A DNA stretch of 64,000 bases, from assembly GCA_001939145.1 (NCBI GenBank), contig LSRX01001210.1:19498-83497 (forward strand). Direction: 5' to 3'. How positions within the stretch are numbered: the stretch's first letter is position 1; each line of letters opens with the position of its first letter. A model generated the notes under the pieces. The model did no database searches. It was not told the origin of the DNA and saw only the letters and a program-made list of their open reading frames with translations. The stretch comes from Symbiodinium microadriaticum. Taxonomy: Eukaryota; Sar; Dinophyceae; Suessiales; Symbiodiniaceae. This document shows positions 21,709 to 32,777 of the stretch, one piece after another. The translations under genes and the position numbers were made by a program.

Positions 21709-21719
21709 ATGCATATAAA
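21709..21719. repeat. Target-site duplication, right copy
   Basis: Exact ATGCATATAAA following the A-rich end of the LINE. Confidence 0.8.
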
Positions 21720-22103
21720 AGGGCTACAGGGGGCCACTTACTCTGAATGACGAAGCCGTCACCCTCCTATACTAGTTTGGGGTTCAGGGTTAAATTCGTT
21801 CAGTCGGGATGAGGGAACACGCCCATCTCTTTTCCTTTGTCTTGCACGCCTAATAAACCCTAAAACCCTAAACCCCTAAACCCTACAGCCCGACACCCTA
21901 AACCCCTAAACCCCTAAACCCTAAACCCCTAAACACCTCAACCTCTGCATTTCGGGTTGAGGGGTCCGAACCGGAAAGCTCGAAGCCCAAACCTTCGCCT
22001 CCGTGAGTTAGGACGTGGGAACTTGGGGGTTTAGGGCTTAGGGCTTTTAGGGTGCAGGGTTTCAGGGTTTAGGGTTTATTAGGGTTTAGGGTGTGGTGCT
22101 TTT

Positions 22104-22206
22104 TGTAGGGGCCTCAATGATTAGACTAGGGTTTTGGGCTCCTTTATAGTATATACTTATGATAAGGAACCTAAGGAATAATATGGGCAAATATGTAGGC
22201 TTCTAT
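22104..22206. repeat. Inverted-repeat element, family C
   Basis: TGTAGGGGCCTCAATGATTAG and CTTATGATAAGGAACC fit family C. The right end is degraded to ATGTAGGCTTCTAT. Confidence 0.65.
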
Positions 22207-22907
22207 CGCAGGGTCAAGGTTTCGGGAAGGTTGCGGGGTTTGGGGCTTCGGGTTTTTGGGATCAGGGATTTGGGGATCAAGGTTCTGCTTCTTGGGGGTT
22301 TAGGGTTTAGGGTTCGGGGTTTAGGGTCTAGGGCTTAGGGTTTAGGGTATCGGGATGTTTGGGATCCCAAAAAGGGTTGAGGAGTGCACAGGCTGGTGGT
22401 CGCTTTATCTGTCCTTATACTACCTTAGTGTAGCTACTATATATATATATATATATGTATCTTGTAATACTGTACTGAGGATCCCTGTTCACAGCCCGTC
22501 CTTAAGGTCACAGTTCTTCGTGCCCTCCGGTACTTCCACCTGGGTTGCTTTTCTCTGGTGCCAGCAGAGAGAGGCTGAAATCTGTGGAGTTCGGTTTCGG
22601 TGTTTTTCCGTTTAGATCGTAATTATTTTGTTTGGGGTTTCAAGGGGTTCGGTGGGCACGAGTGCAGGACTTCAGGGTGTATCCATTCTCGCCCTCTCCC
22701 AGGGCTTAGGCATCGCATTTCGGCCTCAAGATTTCGAGTCCGAGGCGCTAGAACGAAGCAGTGCCTCCAAGTTCCTTTTTCGGTAAAATGCCGCTTTTTA
22801 ATTGTTTTTCATAGGATTCGAACCGCAAGCTACCTCATGCAAAAAAGGGAGCTACAATCCGAAGTCTGGGCGGTGTTCGCGGACTAGGGGTTTTTTGGGC
22901 ATCATTA

Positions 22908-22970
22908 AGTTCGGCCGTCTTCGATTCCGACGATATCGCCTTGCCGGCTGCCCGCATCGCGCTCTCCGGC
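22908..22970 (-). CDS. Exon-like island, unknown protein
   Basis: Minus strand AGERDAGSRQGDIVGIEDGR, third positions mostly G/C. Boundaries uncertain. Confidence 0.35.
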
Positions 22971-23086
22971 CGTTTACAGCCCTAAACCGTAAACCCCTAA
23001 ACCCCTAAACCCTAATCCTGAACCCCTAAACTCCTAAACCCCGTAAACCTAAACCCTAAACCCTAAACCCCTAAACCCCTAAACCC

Positions 23087-23396
23087 NNNNNNNNNNNNNN
23101 NNNNNNNNNNNNNNNNNNNNNNNNNNNNNNNNNNNNNNNNNNNNNNNNNNNNNNNNNNNNNNNNNNNNNNNNNNNNNNNNNNNNNNNNNNNNNNNNNNNN
23201 NNNNNNNNNNNNNNNNNNNNNNNNNNNNNNNNNNNNNNNNNNNNNNNNNNNNNNNNNNNNNNNNNNNNNNNNNNNNNNNNNNNNNNNNNNNNNNNNNNNN
23301 NNNNNNNNNNNNNNNNNNNNNNNNNNNNNNNNNNNNNNNNNNNNNNNNNNNNNNNNNNNNNNNNNNNNNNNNNNNNNNNNNNNNNNNNNNNNNNNN
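23087..23396. other. Assembly gap (310 N)
   Basis: Flanked on both sides by CCCTAAACCCC-type repeats, so the gap probably spans a longer telomere-like array. Confidence 0.95.
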
Positions 23397-23500
23397 CCCT
23401 AAACCCCCTAGACCCTAAACCCCTAAACCATCCGCCTTCAGCTGCGGCTTCGGCTCCGAACCGAAGCAGAACCCGAAGGGCTTCAGGGTCTGTTTAGAGG

Positions 23501-23656
23501 AAACTACAGGTGGAGAGTTTAGGGTATAGGTTTTAGGGGTTTAGGGTTTAGGGTTAAAGGTGGAGAGTTTAGGGTATATAGGGCTTCTATAAGGCTTCTT
23601 TAAGGTATATAGACCTTCTAGAAGGCTCCTCTGACGGAAACTACCCACCTGAAAAT
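23501..23656. repeat. Dispersed repeat, family K
   Basis: AGGAAACTACAGGTGGAGAG followed by stacked TATAGGGCTTCTATAAGG-like units. A related stretch at 31,678-31,828 shares the start and the order of blocks. Confidence 0.55.
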
Positions 23657-24080
23657 GTCCTAGATCTATCCTCAACTCGAAAGCCTATCCGAAAGATATC
23701 CAAGGGGAGATGAAGCCTGTTCGTTCCTGAAGACATGAAGCATTGCTCGCAGGCTTATGGCTTAGGTCTCCTGAAGTTTTGGGCATACTGGCATAGGTCT
23801 GGAAGTGTTGTGTGTTGGACCATTACGGTTCAAGTTCGTACTCTAAATCTTCAGCTACAAGTTTTGGAGGCTTTATATAAGGTCTAAACACTGCTCAGGA
23901 TCGACTCAAAATTGCTCCGGAATTGCAACTTCAGCTTCTGCCTGCGCCCTCGCCTAAAGCCTAAACACAACTATCAAAAGCCTACCTCCGCAGAGCCTAA
24001 ACTTTAAACGGGCCATCATGAACCGTAAAACGTTTATCCCTAAACCCTAGACCCTTTTCCCGACAGCTGCAAAACCTCAC

Positions 24081-24195
24081 CCTCCCAAAAGACGAGAGCA
24101 CCAACAAAGCGCGAAGAATGCCCAGGAACTGAGCAGAGTTCTTCGCCAGCGAGGTTCGAAAGATGGACGAAGAGCCCTTTCCTTCCACACGAACC
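24081..24195 (-). CDS. Exon bounded by a family H acceptor and a GTGAGG donor
   Basis: Minus strand: the H element ends CCCTTAG; the island then reads VRVEGKGSSSIFRTSLAKNS and QFLGILRALLVLSSFGR and stops at GTGAGG. 115 nt with signals at both ends. Unknown protein. Confidence 0.5.
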
Positions 24196-24196
24196 C

Positions 24197-24301
24197 TAAG
24201 GGTCCAAGTACCCAAATAGTAGGGTTTCAAAGTCCAAAAACCTTTCAGAGTATGGAATTTGGGACCTAAAACCTTACTTCTTGGGTACTCGGACCCTCTG
24301 G
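24197..24301. repeat. Family H element, candidate introner
   Basis: TAAGGGTCCAAGTACCCAA to TTGGGTACTCGGACCCTC with an inner CAAATAGTAGGG. An 86-bp relative is nested in the G element at 50,196. Confidence 0.8.
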
Positions 24302-24357
24302 GGAAGGTTTAGGGGTGATAGGGCTGTTACGCCTCAAGTTTCGGATCGTAATATACA

Positions 24358-24460
24358 GAAGTTGCTGAGGATATCAAGGTTAAGGTTGTAGCCCCATGTC
24401 CTACTACCATCGTGGAAGTCGGTCACCTAGTAAATGTGGTCTTCGGGAAGCTCAAATCCC
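24358..24460 (+). CDS. Coding-like island with GTGAGT donor
   Basis: Plus strand TAATATACAG acceptor, then GTT GCT GAG: EDIKVKVVAPCPTTIVEVGH and LVNVVFGKLKS, then GTGAGT. A shorter minus reading also has splice-like ends. Confidence 0.4.
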
Positions 24461-25037
24461 GTGAGTCGTAAACCTGTGTATCGTTGTGCTCTCTATCTCT
24501 CTGGCTATACCTGTTTTGTCTTGATTGTGTTGCATTGTATGGTACGGCATGGTCTGATATGGTGTTGTATATTCTGCTGTAGCGTAGTGCCAAGTAGTGT
24601 AATCATCGCATTGTCTTGTCATTGCATAGATGTCTGCGTGTGTGTGTCTGTGTACCTACGTGCGTGCGTACCTACGTAGGTAGGCAGGTAGGTAGGTAGG
24701 TAGGTAGGTAGGTAGGTAGGGATGTAGGTAGGGAGGTAGGTAGGTAGGTAGGTAGGTAGGTAGGTATAGGGTATGCATGCATGCATGCATGCATGCATGT
24801 AGGTATGCACGTCTGTACATATGCATAATAATAAATGGCATATTACAGGATTAACATGATTACTTATTTGTGTATCTGCTGGTCTATAAATTTATCGAGA
24901 TGGTTTAAACAACAAGATCTTGACAGTGATGGAATCCTAGTGCTGCTCCTTTATGGACATACTATACCAACATCATGAATGCCTGCAGGAAGCTACAACC
25001 TGAATAAAACCACACAATAACCGCATTCCAAAAACAC

Positions 25038-25040
<3 letters not shown>
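24430..25040. other. Microsatellite-rich spacer without telomere-like repeats
   Basis: T/G-rich unique sequence, a (GTAG)n block at about 24,650-24,765, (GCAT)n at 24,773-24,800, then A/T-rich unique sequence. No gene seen; Tyr/Leu/Pro/Thr frames here come from the repeat. Confidence 0.8.
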
Positions 25041-25074
<34 letters not shown>

Positions 25075-26618
25075 GCATATATATGTATGTATGTATGTGT
25101 TTTTTTGTATATGTAACTAGAACTATAACTATAACTATAACTATAACTAACCCGGTGACAACCAAGGCTGCTCGCCTCCGTGTCGCCATTGAGATCCGCT
25201 ACCAGCGTCTAGCTCCTAAAACTACGCCAAAAAATGCCCAAAGATCCTCGTTGCAAGGGCCCGTCCCGAGAGGTTCAGGCTTGTGAGTTCAGGGTTTCCT
25301 GTGTTGGGGAGGGACCCACAGTACAAAGCTTGGATCTCTACAAGCTTGAAGGCAAGTTGGGTTTAGGGTTTAGGGTTTAGGGGCTAGGTCCTACGTGTAG
25401 TGTCAAACCGGCGGTAGTCGACGATGTCGAGGATGGGGATGCGGTGCTTTCAAGTGATCTTTGAAGAACCTTGGTATTCCTGGACGCGCTAAACCTGCAG
25501 TTGCAGTGGGATTTGCGTAGAATTTCAATTCGATCAACAGGAATGATTCATGCTACTCTCCGGCACCGATTTAGGCCTCTTCGGGTGCTATTTCTGTGAA
25601 CAGGTTTCGAAAGCGAAGCTGAAGGGGGAAAGTTACAGTTTCCACCAAGCTAGATTGACAAGTTGCGACCCTCGGGTGGAACATGTGCACGGCTTCGTCA
25701 TTTGAGCCCAGAAGTCATACCAGGCGATGGCTCGAGGGTTCAGAGTCTCAGGGCTCCGGGCTTATAAGTTTAGGGTTTAGGGTCTATAGGGGTTTAGGGG
25801 TTTAGGGTTTAGGGATTTAGGGGTTTAGGGTCTATAGGGGTTTAGGGGTTTAGGGTTTAGGAAGTGTTTAGTGTTTCCGGCTCAGGGCTTGGGGTCTAGG
25901 ATTTAGGAGTTTAGCAGGTGTCGATGTCAACAGTTCCCGAAAGCATTCATGATTAGGGGATCTAGATTAAGCAATTAAGGGAAATTTAACACATGATCCC
26001 AAATCGATACCTAGTAAAACCTAAACCCTGAACCCTAGACCCTAGACCCTGAACCCTGAACCCTAAACCCTGAACCCTAAACCCCAAACTCTAAGCCCTA
26101 AACCCAGGACCCTGAACCCGGGACCTGGGTTAGGGATGAGGGTATCCAGCTGTCGGGTCGAGCCTATCTGGGGTGGCATTCAAGGCTTCATGTGCTGGAC
26201 TTTAGGGATTTAAGGGGGGTTTAGGGGTTTAGGGCTTAGGCTTTAGGGGCTTAGGGTTCAGGGCTTAGGGGTTGAGGGCTCAGGCTTGAGGGGTTTGGGG
26301 GTTTAGGGCTTAGGTTTTAGGGGTTTAGGGTTGAGGGTTTACGGCTTAGGGGTTTAGGGCTTGGGCTTGAGGGGTTTAGGGTTTAGGGTTCAGGGTTTGG
26401 GGTTTAGGGGTTTAGGGGTTTAGGGCCTAAGTTTAGGGCTTAGGCTTTAGGGACTTAGGGGTTTAGGGCTTAGGCTTTCGGAGTTTAGGGTTTAGGGTTC
26501 AGTCTTTGGGGTTTAGGGCTTGGGGTCCTGAACTCTAAACCAAAAAGGGCCTTAAAATCTTACAGGCAAAAACTTGGGCGTCGGGTGTTCGAGTTCAGGA
26601 TGTTTGGAATCAGGGTCT
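25041..26618. repeat. 1,578-bp duplicated unit, copy 1
   Basis: Starts TGTATATATAT, runs through (AACTAT)n, unique sequence and TTTAGGG variants, and ends CAGGGTCT. Offset to copy 2 is a constant 1,579. Differences seen are confined to the GTAT part in the first 80 bp. Confidence 0.95.
25395..25446 (-). CDS. Exon-like island (in duplicated unit, copy 1)
   Basis: Minus strand CTTGAAAG acceptor, HRIPILDIVDYRRFDTT, GTAGGA donor; 52 nt. Present again at 26,974-27,025. Confidence 0.45.
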
Positions 26619-26619
26619 N
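26619..26619. other. Single N between duplicate units
   Basis: A one-base gap marks the exact join of the two 1,578-bp units, suggesting a scaffold or consensus join. Confidence 0.9.
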
Positions 26620-26621
26620 TG

Positions 26622-26653
<32 letters not shown>

Positions 26654-26655
26654 GC

Positions 26656-26695
<40 letters not shown>

Positions 26696-28197
26696 CTAGA
26701 ACTATAACTATAACTATAACTATAACTAACCCGGTGACAACCAAGGCTGCTCGCCTCCGTGTCGCCATTGAGATCCGCTACCAGCGTCTAGCTCCTAAAA
26801 CTACGCCAAAAAATGCCCAAAGATCCTCGTTGCAAGGGCCCGTCCCGAGAGGTTCAGGCTTGTGAGTTCAGGGTTTCCTGTGTTGGGGAGGGACCCACAG
26901 TACAAAGCTTGGATCTCTACAAGCTTGAAGGCAAGTTGGGTTTAGGGTTTAGGGTTTAGGGGCTAGGTCCTACGTGTAGTGTCAAACCGGCGGTAGTCGA
27001 CGATGTCGAGGATGGGGATGCGGTGCTTTCAAGTGATCTTTGAAGAACCTTGGTATTCCTGGACGCGCTAAACCTGCAGTTGCAGTGGGATTTGCGTAGA
27101 ATTTCAATTCGATCAACAGGAATGATTCATGCTACTCTCCGGCACCGATTTAGGCCTCTTCGGGTGCTATTTCTGTGAACAGGTTTCGAAAGCGAAGCTG
27201 AAGGGGGAAAGTTACAGTTTCCACCAAGCTAGATTGACAAGTTGCGACCCTCGGGTGGAACATGTGCACGGCTTCGTCATTTGAGCCCAGAAGTCATACC
27301 AGGCGATGGCTCGAGGGTTCAGAGTCTCAGGGCTCCGGGCTTATAAGTTTAGGGTTTAGGGTCTATAGGGGTTTAGGGGTTTAGGGTTTAGGGATTTAGG
27401 GGTTTAGGGTCTATAGGGGTTTAGGGGTTTAGGGTTTAGGAAGTGTTTAGTGTTTCCGGCTCAGGGCTTGGGGTCTAGGATTTAGGAGTTTAGCAGGTGT
27501 CGATGTCAACAGTTCCCGAAAGCATTCATGATTAGGGGATCTAGATTAAGCAATTAAGGGAAATTTAACACATGATCCCAAATCGATACCTAGTAAAACC
27601 TAAACCCTGAACCCTAGACCCTAGACCCTGAACCCTGAACCCTAAACCCTGAACCCTAAACCCCAAACTCTAAGCCCTAAACCCAGGACCCTGAACCCGG
27701 GACCTGGGTTAGGGATGAGGGTATCCAGCTGTCGGGTCGAGCCTATCTGGGGTGGCATTCAAGGCTTCATGTGCTGGACTTTAGGGATTTAAGGGGGGTT
27801 TAGGGGTTTAGGGCTTAGGCTTTAGGGGCTTAGGGTTCAGGGCTTAGGGGTTGAGGGCTCAGGCTTGAGGGGTTTGGGGGTTTAGGGCTTAGGTTTTAGG
27901 GGTTTAGGGTTGAGGGTTTACGGCTTAGGGGTTTAGGGCTTGGGCTTGAGGGGTTTAGGGTTTAGGGTTCAGGGTTTGGGGTTTAGGGGTTTAGGGGTTT
28001 AGGGCCTAAGTTTAGGGCTTAGGCTTTAGGGACTTAGGGGTTTAGGGCTTAGGCTTTCGGAGTTTAGGGTTTAGGGTTCAGTCTTTGGGGTTTAGGGCTT
28101 GGGGTCCTGAACTCTAAACCAAAAAGGGCCTTAAAATCTTACAGGCAAAAACTTGGGCGTCGGGTGTTCGAGTTCAGGATGTTTGGAATCAGGGTCT
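26620..28197. repeat. 1,578-bp duplicated unit, copy 2
   Basis: Same length and content as copy 1. Unique sequence continues directly after it. Confidence 0.95.
26974..27025 (-). CDS. Exon-like island (in duplicated unit, copy 2)
   Basis: Identical to 25,395-25,446. Confidence 0.45.
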
Positions 28198-28260
28198 CAG
28201 GATAAAGCCCTCACTTGCTAAACCCGGGTTTAGAGCTTAGGCTTTAGGGTTATACCGTTC

Positions 28261-28367
28261 CTATAGCCTCCATTGTAGTTACTGTTTTTTGGTTTAGCCA
28301 AGTTTACATTTAATTTAAGGTGCGATAGAGTGACCAAAAAAAGGAACTACAATGGAGACTATGGGCA
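28261..28367. repeat. Inverted-repeat element, family B
   Basis: TATAGCCTCCATTGTAGTTAC to GGAACTACAATGGAGACTAT; the centre is diverged. Confidence 0.8.
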
Positions 28368-28412
28368 GTAACTCTGTGGGCCTGAATAACTATAATAGGC
28401 TTTGGGGTATAC

Positions 28413-28538
28413 TACTTGGAGGCCCAGGACTTAGTAAGTCGGTTATAAGTAGGGTTATAATCGGGGTAACTCCATTTAGGGTACTTATAACTCTACCTAT
28501 AGCCCACTTACTAATTAGGTCCCCTGGGCCTCCAAGTA
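28413..28538. repeat. Inverted-repeat element, family J
   Basis: TACTTGGAGGCCCAGGACTT and AGGTCCCCTGGGCCTCCAAG form the arms; the inside has TAAGTCGGTTATAAGTAGGG. A close copy lies at 47,471 and a worn one at about 41,540. Confidence 0.85.
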
Positions 28539-28579
28539 TAGTTCATATGTTTATGACTACTTATGATAGGGACTCCAGG

Positions 28580-28766
28580 GGGCACTGATAGCATTTTTAG
28601 GCCGACCCTCAGGACTCGCCCTACGCAAAGCCTCTTGAGCTGACTTCAAGGGTTTAGGGTACCTCAGTGTTCCCACCTCTGCTGCCAGTACCGCGGTAAT
28701 ATTCGGAATGGGGGATTTCGGGACTGCCATGAAAAGGAGCCGCATGGTAACAATTGCCAGGCCCAC
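28580..28766 (-). CDS. Coding-like island(s), 62 codons open
   Basis: Minus frame LAIVTMRLLFMAVPKSPIPN and ITAVLAAE, then, after a short CCCTAAACCC stretch, SAQEALRRASPEG. Either one read-through frame or two exons with a very short spacer. Confidence 0.35.
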
Positions 28767-29314
28767 ACCCTCTGACCCTAAACCCCGAAACCTTATAACT
28801 TATAACTTATATCCAAAGCCTCTGATCCCGAACCTCATACGACCAAGAAATGAAGGGTACAAGATCTCTCGACAGGCGTGGGTTCAGGTTTCGACCTTGT
28901 TGGGGTGCCAGGGTTTACGGTTTCGCGTGATGGGGATAGGGCTTAGGGCTCAGGGCTTAGGGTTTAGGGATTCGGATAGGGTTTAAGTTGATGAATACTA
29001 GGCACAAGAACCCCTTGATTTGCCGTCGGCGTATGGGCTGCAACCCTTGATTCTCCAGCTTTGAATGCCATGTGCAAATGGTTTAAGGCAATTGTGGGAA
29101 GTCATCTTGGCACTCCCAGCCGTACCCTGGACCCTGAACCTTACACCCCGAACCCGAAAAGACCGAAAGAAAGCCTGCACCCTAAGACCTATTAAGCCCC
29201 TCGACTGTTACATAGAGGCTAGGCCATGAAGTTTAGGCTTTGGGTGTGACTCTAGCTTCCATGGGAGCGTCACTTTAACTAGTGGCACAATAGCTAGCCA
29301 TCTGAGCCGCTCAC

Positions 29315-29371
29315 TTGCTTTCGAATCCGCTCTGGATCGTCCTTGATCTTGTTATGCTCTGACTCGTAGAC
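29315..29371 (-). CDS. Small exon, 19 codons
   Basis: Minus strand TTGCCACTTGAG acceptor, then VYESEHNKIKDDPERIRKQ, then GTGAGC donor. Charged and helical, in keeping with neighbouring minus-strand islands. Confidence 0.5.
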
Positions 29372-29571
29372 CTCAAGTGGCAAATGGCGCAGCAGGTGTC
29401 ATCATGTTGCTGGAGCAGAGCCCCCCACCCACAAGCCTTCAAGCCTTAACAACAAAGCTCTATATTGATCCCATCGGCCGTGCTAATAGTGCTAGGATAC
29501 TTACACCATACCGAAATCCAGTACTGTTCCAAAACGTGGTCTAAAGTCAGTTCTCGCTTAGGCGTAGTAGT

Positions 29572-29678
29572 TATGTAGGGGCCTTAATAATTAGAATAAG
29601 GTTTTGGGGTCTACTATACTCTACCTAGAATAAGGAACCCCCCAAAATAGCATTGGTATGAATTCAGACCCCTATAAT
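29572..29678. repeat. Inverted-repeat element, family C
   Basis: TATGTAGGGGCCTTAATAAT and CAGACCCCTATAATA; inner GTTTTGGGGTCTACTATAC and AGGAACCCCCCAAAATAG form a second stem. Confidence 0.8.
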
Positions 29679-29838
29679 ACCGCATGCACTAGCACAATGG
29701 CAGTCTTTACAAGGACGAAGCGGAACGATGGTGATACATGAAGCCTGAGATTAAAAGTGTCTGCCACTGCTAGGGTTTAGGGTTTTAGGGCTACGAACTC
29801 AAGCTGAAATTTGCTGTCACAAATCATAATCCATCTGG

Positions 29839-29886
29839 GGAGGAGGCTTTGTAGATGTCACGGTTGTTCTCTGCCTCCGTCTCCAC
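29839..29886 (-). CDS. Small exon-like island
   Basis: Minus strand CGCTGCATGCAG acceptor followed by VETEAENNRDIYKASS. Confidence 0.45.
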
Positions 29887-30522
29887 CTGCATGCAGCGAT
29901 TGGGTTTTGCGATTTTGTGCTTTAGGAATGGACTCGCTATGAGAAGGTTCCTAGCATTGATGTTCCATTTCTGGAGCTTCAAAATAACGATCTGCTTCAA
30001 GGTCTCTCCTACATAAACGTACTGACGCGGACATGGCTGGAGTATTAGCTGGTCTATAGTCCAATACTAGCGTCTTTCCGCCTGCAGTCACTGTAGTCCC
30101 AGCCAAAAAAGTCGAGTTAAAGGCTTGGCTGTCCAGTCCAGTATCCTCGGGAATTAACCGGTTAACCTTTGGGAATATAGAAGGGCCCTGATACCCCAAA
30201 AAGGTAAAGATGGCAAAACGGCTAAAGTACAGGTGACCTTCCACTACTAAGCAAACAGGTCGAACTTAAGGTTTGCAAACCCGTATACAACCACACGCCC
30301 TCAACGCGCCAAAACTTGCAGTAAGCCGGTTTGGGCCTGAACCCACAGGCCCCACCTCCCCCGAGCCCCGAAACTCTACGTCGAAGCCCAAGTCAAGTCG
30401 AGTGACATAGCCATCGCTAAGCAACTCAAAACCTTGCCGGAATTCCTAAACCATGAAACACCAGAAGCAAAAACACCCCAAACCAAATCTCGAAACCCAA
30501 AAAGCCCTACCCTGTTACACCC

Positions 30523-30627
30523 TACCTGTAGTCTCTTTTGTAGTTCCTTGTTTTGGTTTAACCAACTATATAGTAAGGCTTCTATCAGGTATCACCAAAA
30601 CAGGAACTACAATGGAGACTGTAGGTA
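30523..30627. repeat. Inverted-repeat element, family B
   Basis: TACCTGTAGTCTCTTTTGTAG to GGAACTACAATGGAGACTGT, TA at both tips. Confidence 0.85.
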
Positions 30628-30660
30628 AACCCTTATCAACCGCGGAGCCCAACACCGCCT

Positions 30661-30796
30661 GAATCCTTGAACAACCGCGTCTGCCTCCTTGATCCGCGCG
30701 TTGTATTCCTCGAGCTTCTCCTGGTGCCGTTCCTTCTGTCCCTTGAGGACCTCCGTCTCCTCGGATGTTTGCGTTCCCTCGGTGATCTTGTCCAGG
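30661..30796 (-). CDS. Coiled-coil exon-like island
   Basis: Minus strand LDKITEGTQTSEETEVLKGQ, then HQEKLEEYNARIKEADAVVQ. About 80% G/C third positions against balanced first and second positions: the clearest codon signature among the islands. Confidence 0.5.
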
Positions 30797-31099
30797 CTTA
30801 GACTAAAGGTTTTAGGTTTAGGGCTTAGGGCTTTTAGAGCTTAGGGCTTTTAGGGTTTAGGGCTTAGGGCTTTTAGAGCTTAGGGCTTAGGGCTTTTAGG
30901 ATTTAGGGCCCTCGTTGGTTTGATGTCTTCTTTTAAGGGTTGTGTCCACGGGTCTGAAGACAGAGTTGCGTTACATGTCCATCCAGGAATCCACCCATCC
31001 TAAAAACGCCCAAACCCTAAACCCTTGCCTTCAAATTCTCAACACTAACCAATCCCCTCCAACCCAAAACCCCAAACCTGGGGGTGTCAGGTCCTTGCT

Positions 31100-31176
31100 G
31101 ACACACACACACGCACAAACAAACAAACAAACAAACAAACAAACAAACAAACATACATACATACATACATACATAC
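31100..31176. repeat. (CAAA)n and (CATA)n microsatellites
   Basis: ACAAACAAACAAAC passes straight into ACATACATAC and then into CCCTAAACCC. Confidence 0.9.
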
Positions 31177-31586
31177 CCTAAACCCTAAACCCTAGACCCT
31201 AAAATACATACATACGTAAATCCTAAACCCTAAACTGGTGGCTGTCCAAAGTAGGGTCTCTGTTGGGTTGCCAACGACAGGGTGCTGTATGAAGAATAGA
31301 ATTCTACAGGGCTCCCCAAAGGGACCATGAGTTTGATGGTTACCCAATATAGCATATGATATACTATACGGGTACCAGCCCTAAACCCTAAATCCTAAGC
31401 AAGCCCGAAGCACCCAACCCCTAGACCCTGAACCTTGAACCCCTGAACCCGAACCCTAAACCCTCAGCCCTCAAGCCTAAACTCCTCAGCCCTACACCTG
31501 AAACCCCTAAACCCTAAACCCGAAACACCTAAAGCCCTAAACCCTAAACCGAAACCCGAAATCCCTGAACCCTAAAGGCCGTGAGC

Positions 31587-31658
31587 CCTGGTCCTTGTTG
31601 ACGACTTCGATCTCCTCCCGAGCCTTTCGCAACTTGGGCTCAGCCTGGTCCATGGGGG
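31587..31658 (-). CDS. Coiled-coil exon-like island
   Basis: Minus strand GCGCTGAAG acceptor, PMDQAEPKLRKAREEIEVVN, then KDQ and a GC donor candidate. Same helical character as 30,661-30,796. Confidence 0.45.
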
Positions 31659-31677
31659 CTTCAGCGCTTTAGTTTTA

Positions 31678-31828
31678 GGAAACTACAGGTGGGGAGTTTA
31701 GGGCATATAGGGCTTACTATATAGGGCTTAGGGTTAATAAGCTTTAGCCTTAAAGGAAAGTACAGGCAGGGAGTTTAGGGTACTTAGGGCTCTTTTAAGG
31801 TTTCCGTTAAGGGATCCTCTGAAAGATC
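31678..31828. repeat. Dispersed repeat, family K
   Basis: AGGAAACTACAGGTGGGGAG, then TATAGGGCTTAC-type units and a second GGAAAGTACAGGCAGGGAG. See 23,501. Confidence 0.55.
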
Positions 31829-31849
31829 TTTAATTAAAGGAATCTATAA

Positions 31850-31968
31850 CTTGGCTGACCTCTGAACCCCTCACAAAAGTTAAACTCTTCGTCTACTTAA
31901 TATAGTTCATATAGAAACCCCCCAAAAAATGAAGGTCCTAAGAGCCAATCAGAAGAACACCAAGATAA
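31850..31968. repeat. Dispersed repeat, family O
   Basis: Shares AAAAGTTAAACTCTTCGTC and GTCCTAAGAGCCAATCAG with 9,052-9,175. Confidence 0.7.
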
Positions 31969-32489
31969 GGGTTTCGGGCTCTAAGGTAGGGTCTGGGCCG
32001 TAAGTTTGGGACTGGTTTTTTTTCGGTGATCGAACACTTGTATGTAGGGTTCTTAAGCGGCTTCGAGAGGTTTAGGACACGTCTACACTTCTCCAGGCGC
32101 AAGGTGCCCGAGACCCTACAAGCACCGACACTGAACAGCTAAAAGCTAAACCCGAGACCCAACCCCAAACCTCAGCCCTGACCCGAACCCCAAAATCCAA
32201 GCCCCAATGCGGCCCCCAGCTATCAAACACGAAGGTAACAACTTCGAATCGAAGCTTCTACACGGGCGCACCGCGACCCCTCAAGGGGGTCATGGGTGAC
32301 ATGCTAATCAAGCCGTCTGGCAATGGTCGGGGAATGGGGGGGGTGGGTGTTAAACAGACCGCCACATTACCGAAAAGGTGTTAACCCCAGAAAGCCAAAT
32401 CCGAACCGTACCTAAACCCTACTCCCGAACCATCAACCCCAAAACCCTGAAACCTAAACACTACACCCTGAACACACCCCTCTCCCTGC

Positions 32490-32556
32490 AAAGAAATCGG
32501 GCCTCGGCTAACCTTTCCATTTCTCTCTCCTTGAGCTGCTCCTGCATTGGCTTCTC
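32490..32556 (-). CDS. Coiled-coil exon-like island
   Basis: Minus strand EKPMQEQLKEREMERLAEAR, heptad-like, G/C-rich third positions. Confidence 0.4.
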
Positions 32557-32777
32557 CGATCAACCAACGATCCAGGCTTGTTTGCTTTCTCGGGGTCTTG
32601 GAAAGGTTTCGGTCTTTGGGTTGAGGGTTTTGGGCTTAGGGTTTAGGGTTAGGGCTTGATGGTTTATCAAGACTTCAACCACGGCTGCAATAGCAAAAGC
32701 CTAGCACGCCAGAGCTTACGACGCTTTAATTTAAGGCTTTGTCCCTTGTCTTTGTTTGTGTCCTTCTGGCCTCCCAG

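Noticed and set aside
22800-22865. GGATTCGAACC, a tRNA T-loop-like box on the minus strand
   Set aside because: The T-stem bases do not pair and no cloverleaf with an acceptor stem can be drawn.
24385-24415. DIKVKVVAP resembling the actin C-terminal region
   Set aside because: Similarity covers about nine residues, and the following sequence does not match actin or actin-related proteins.
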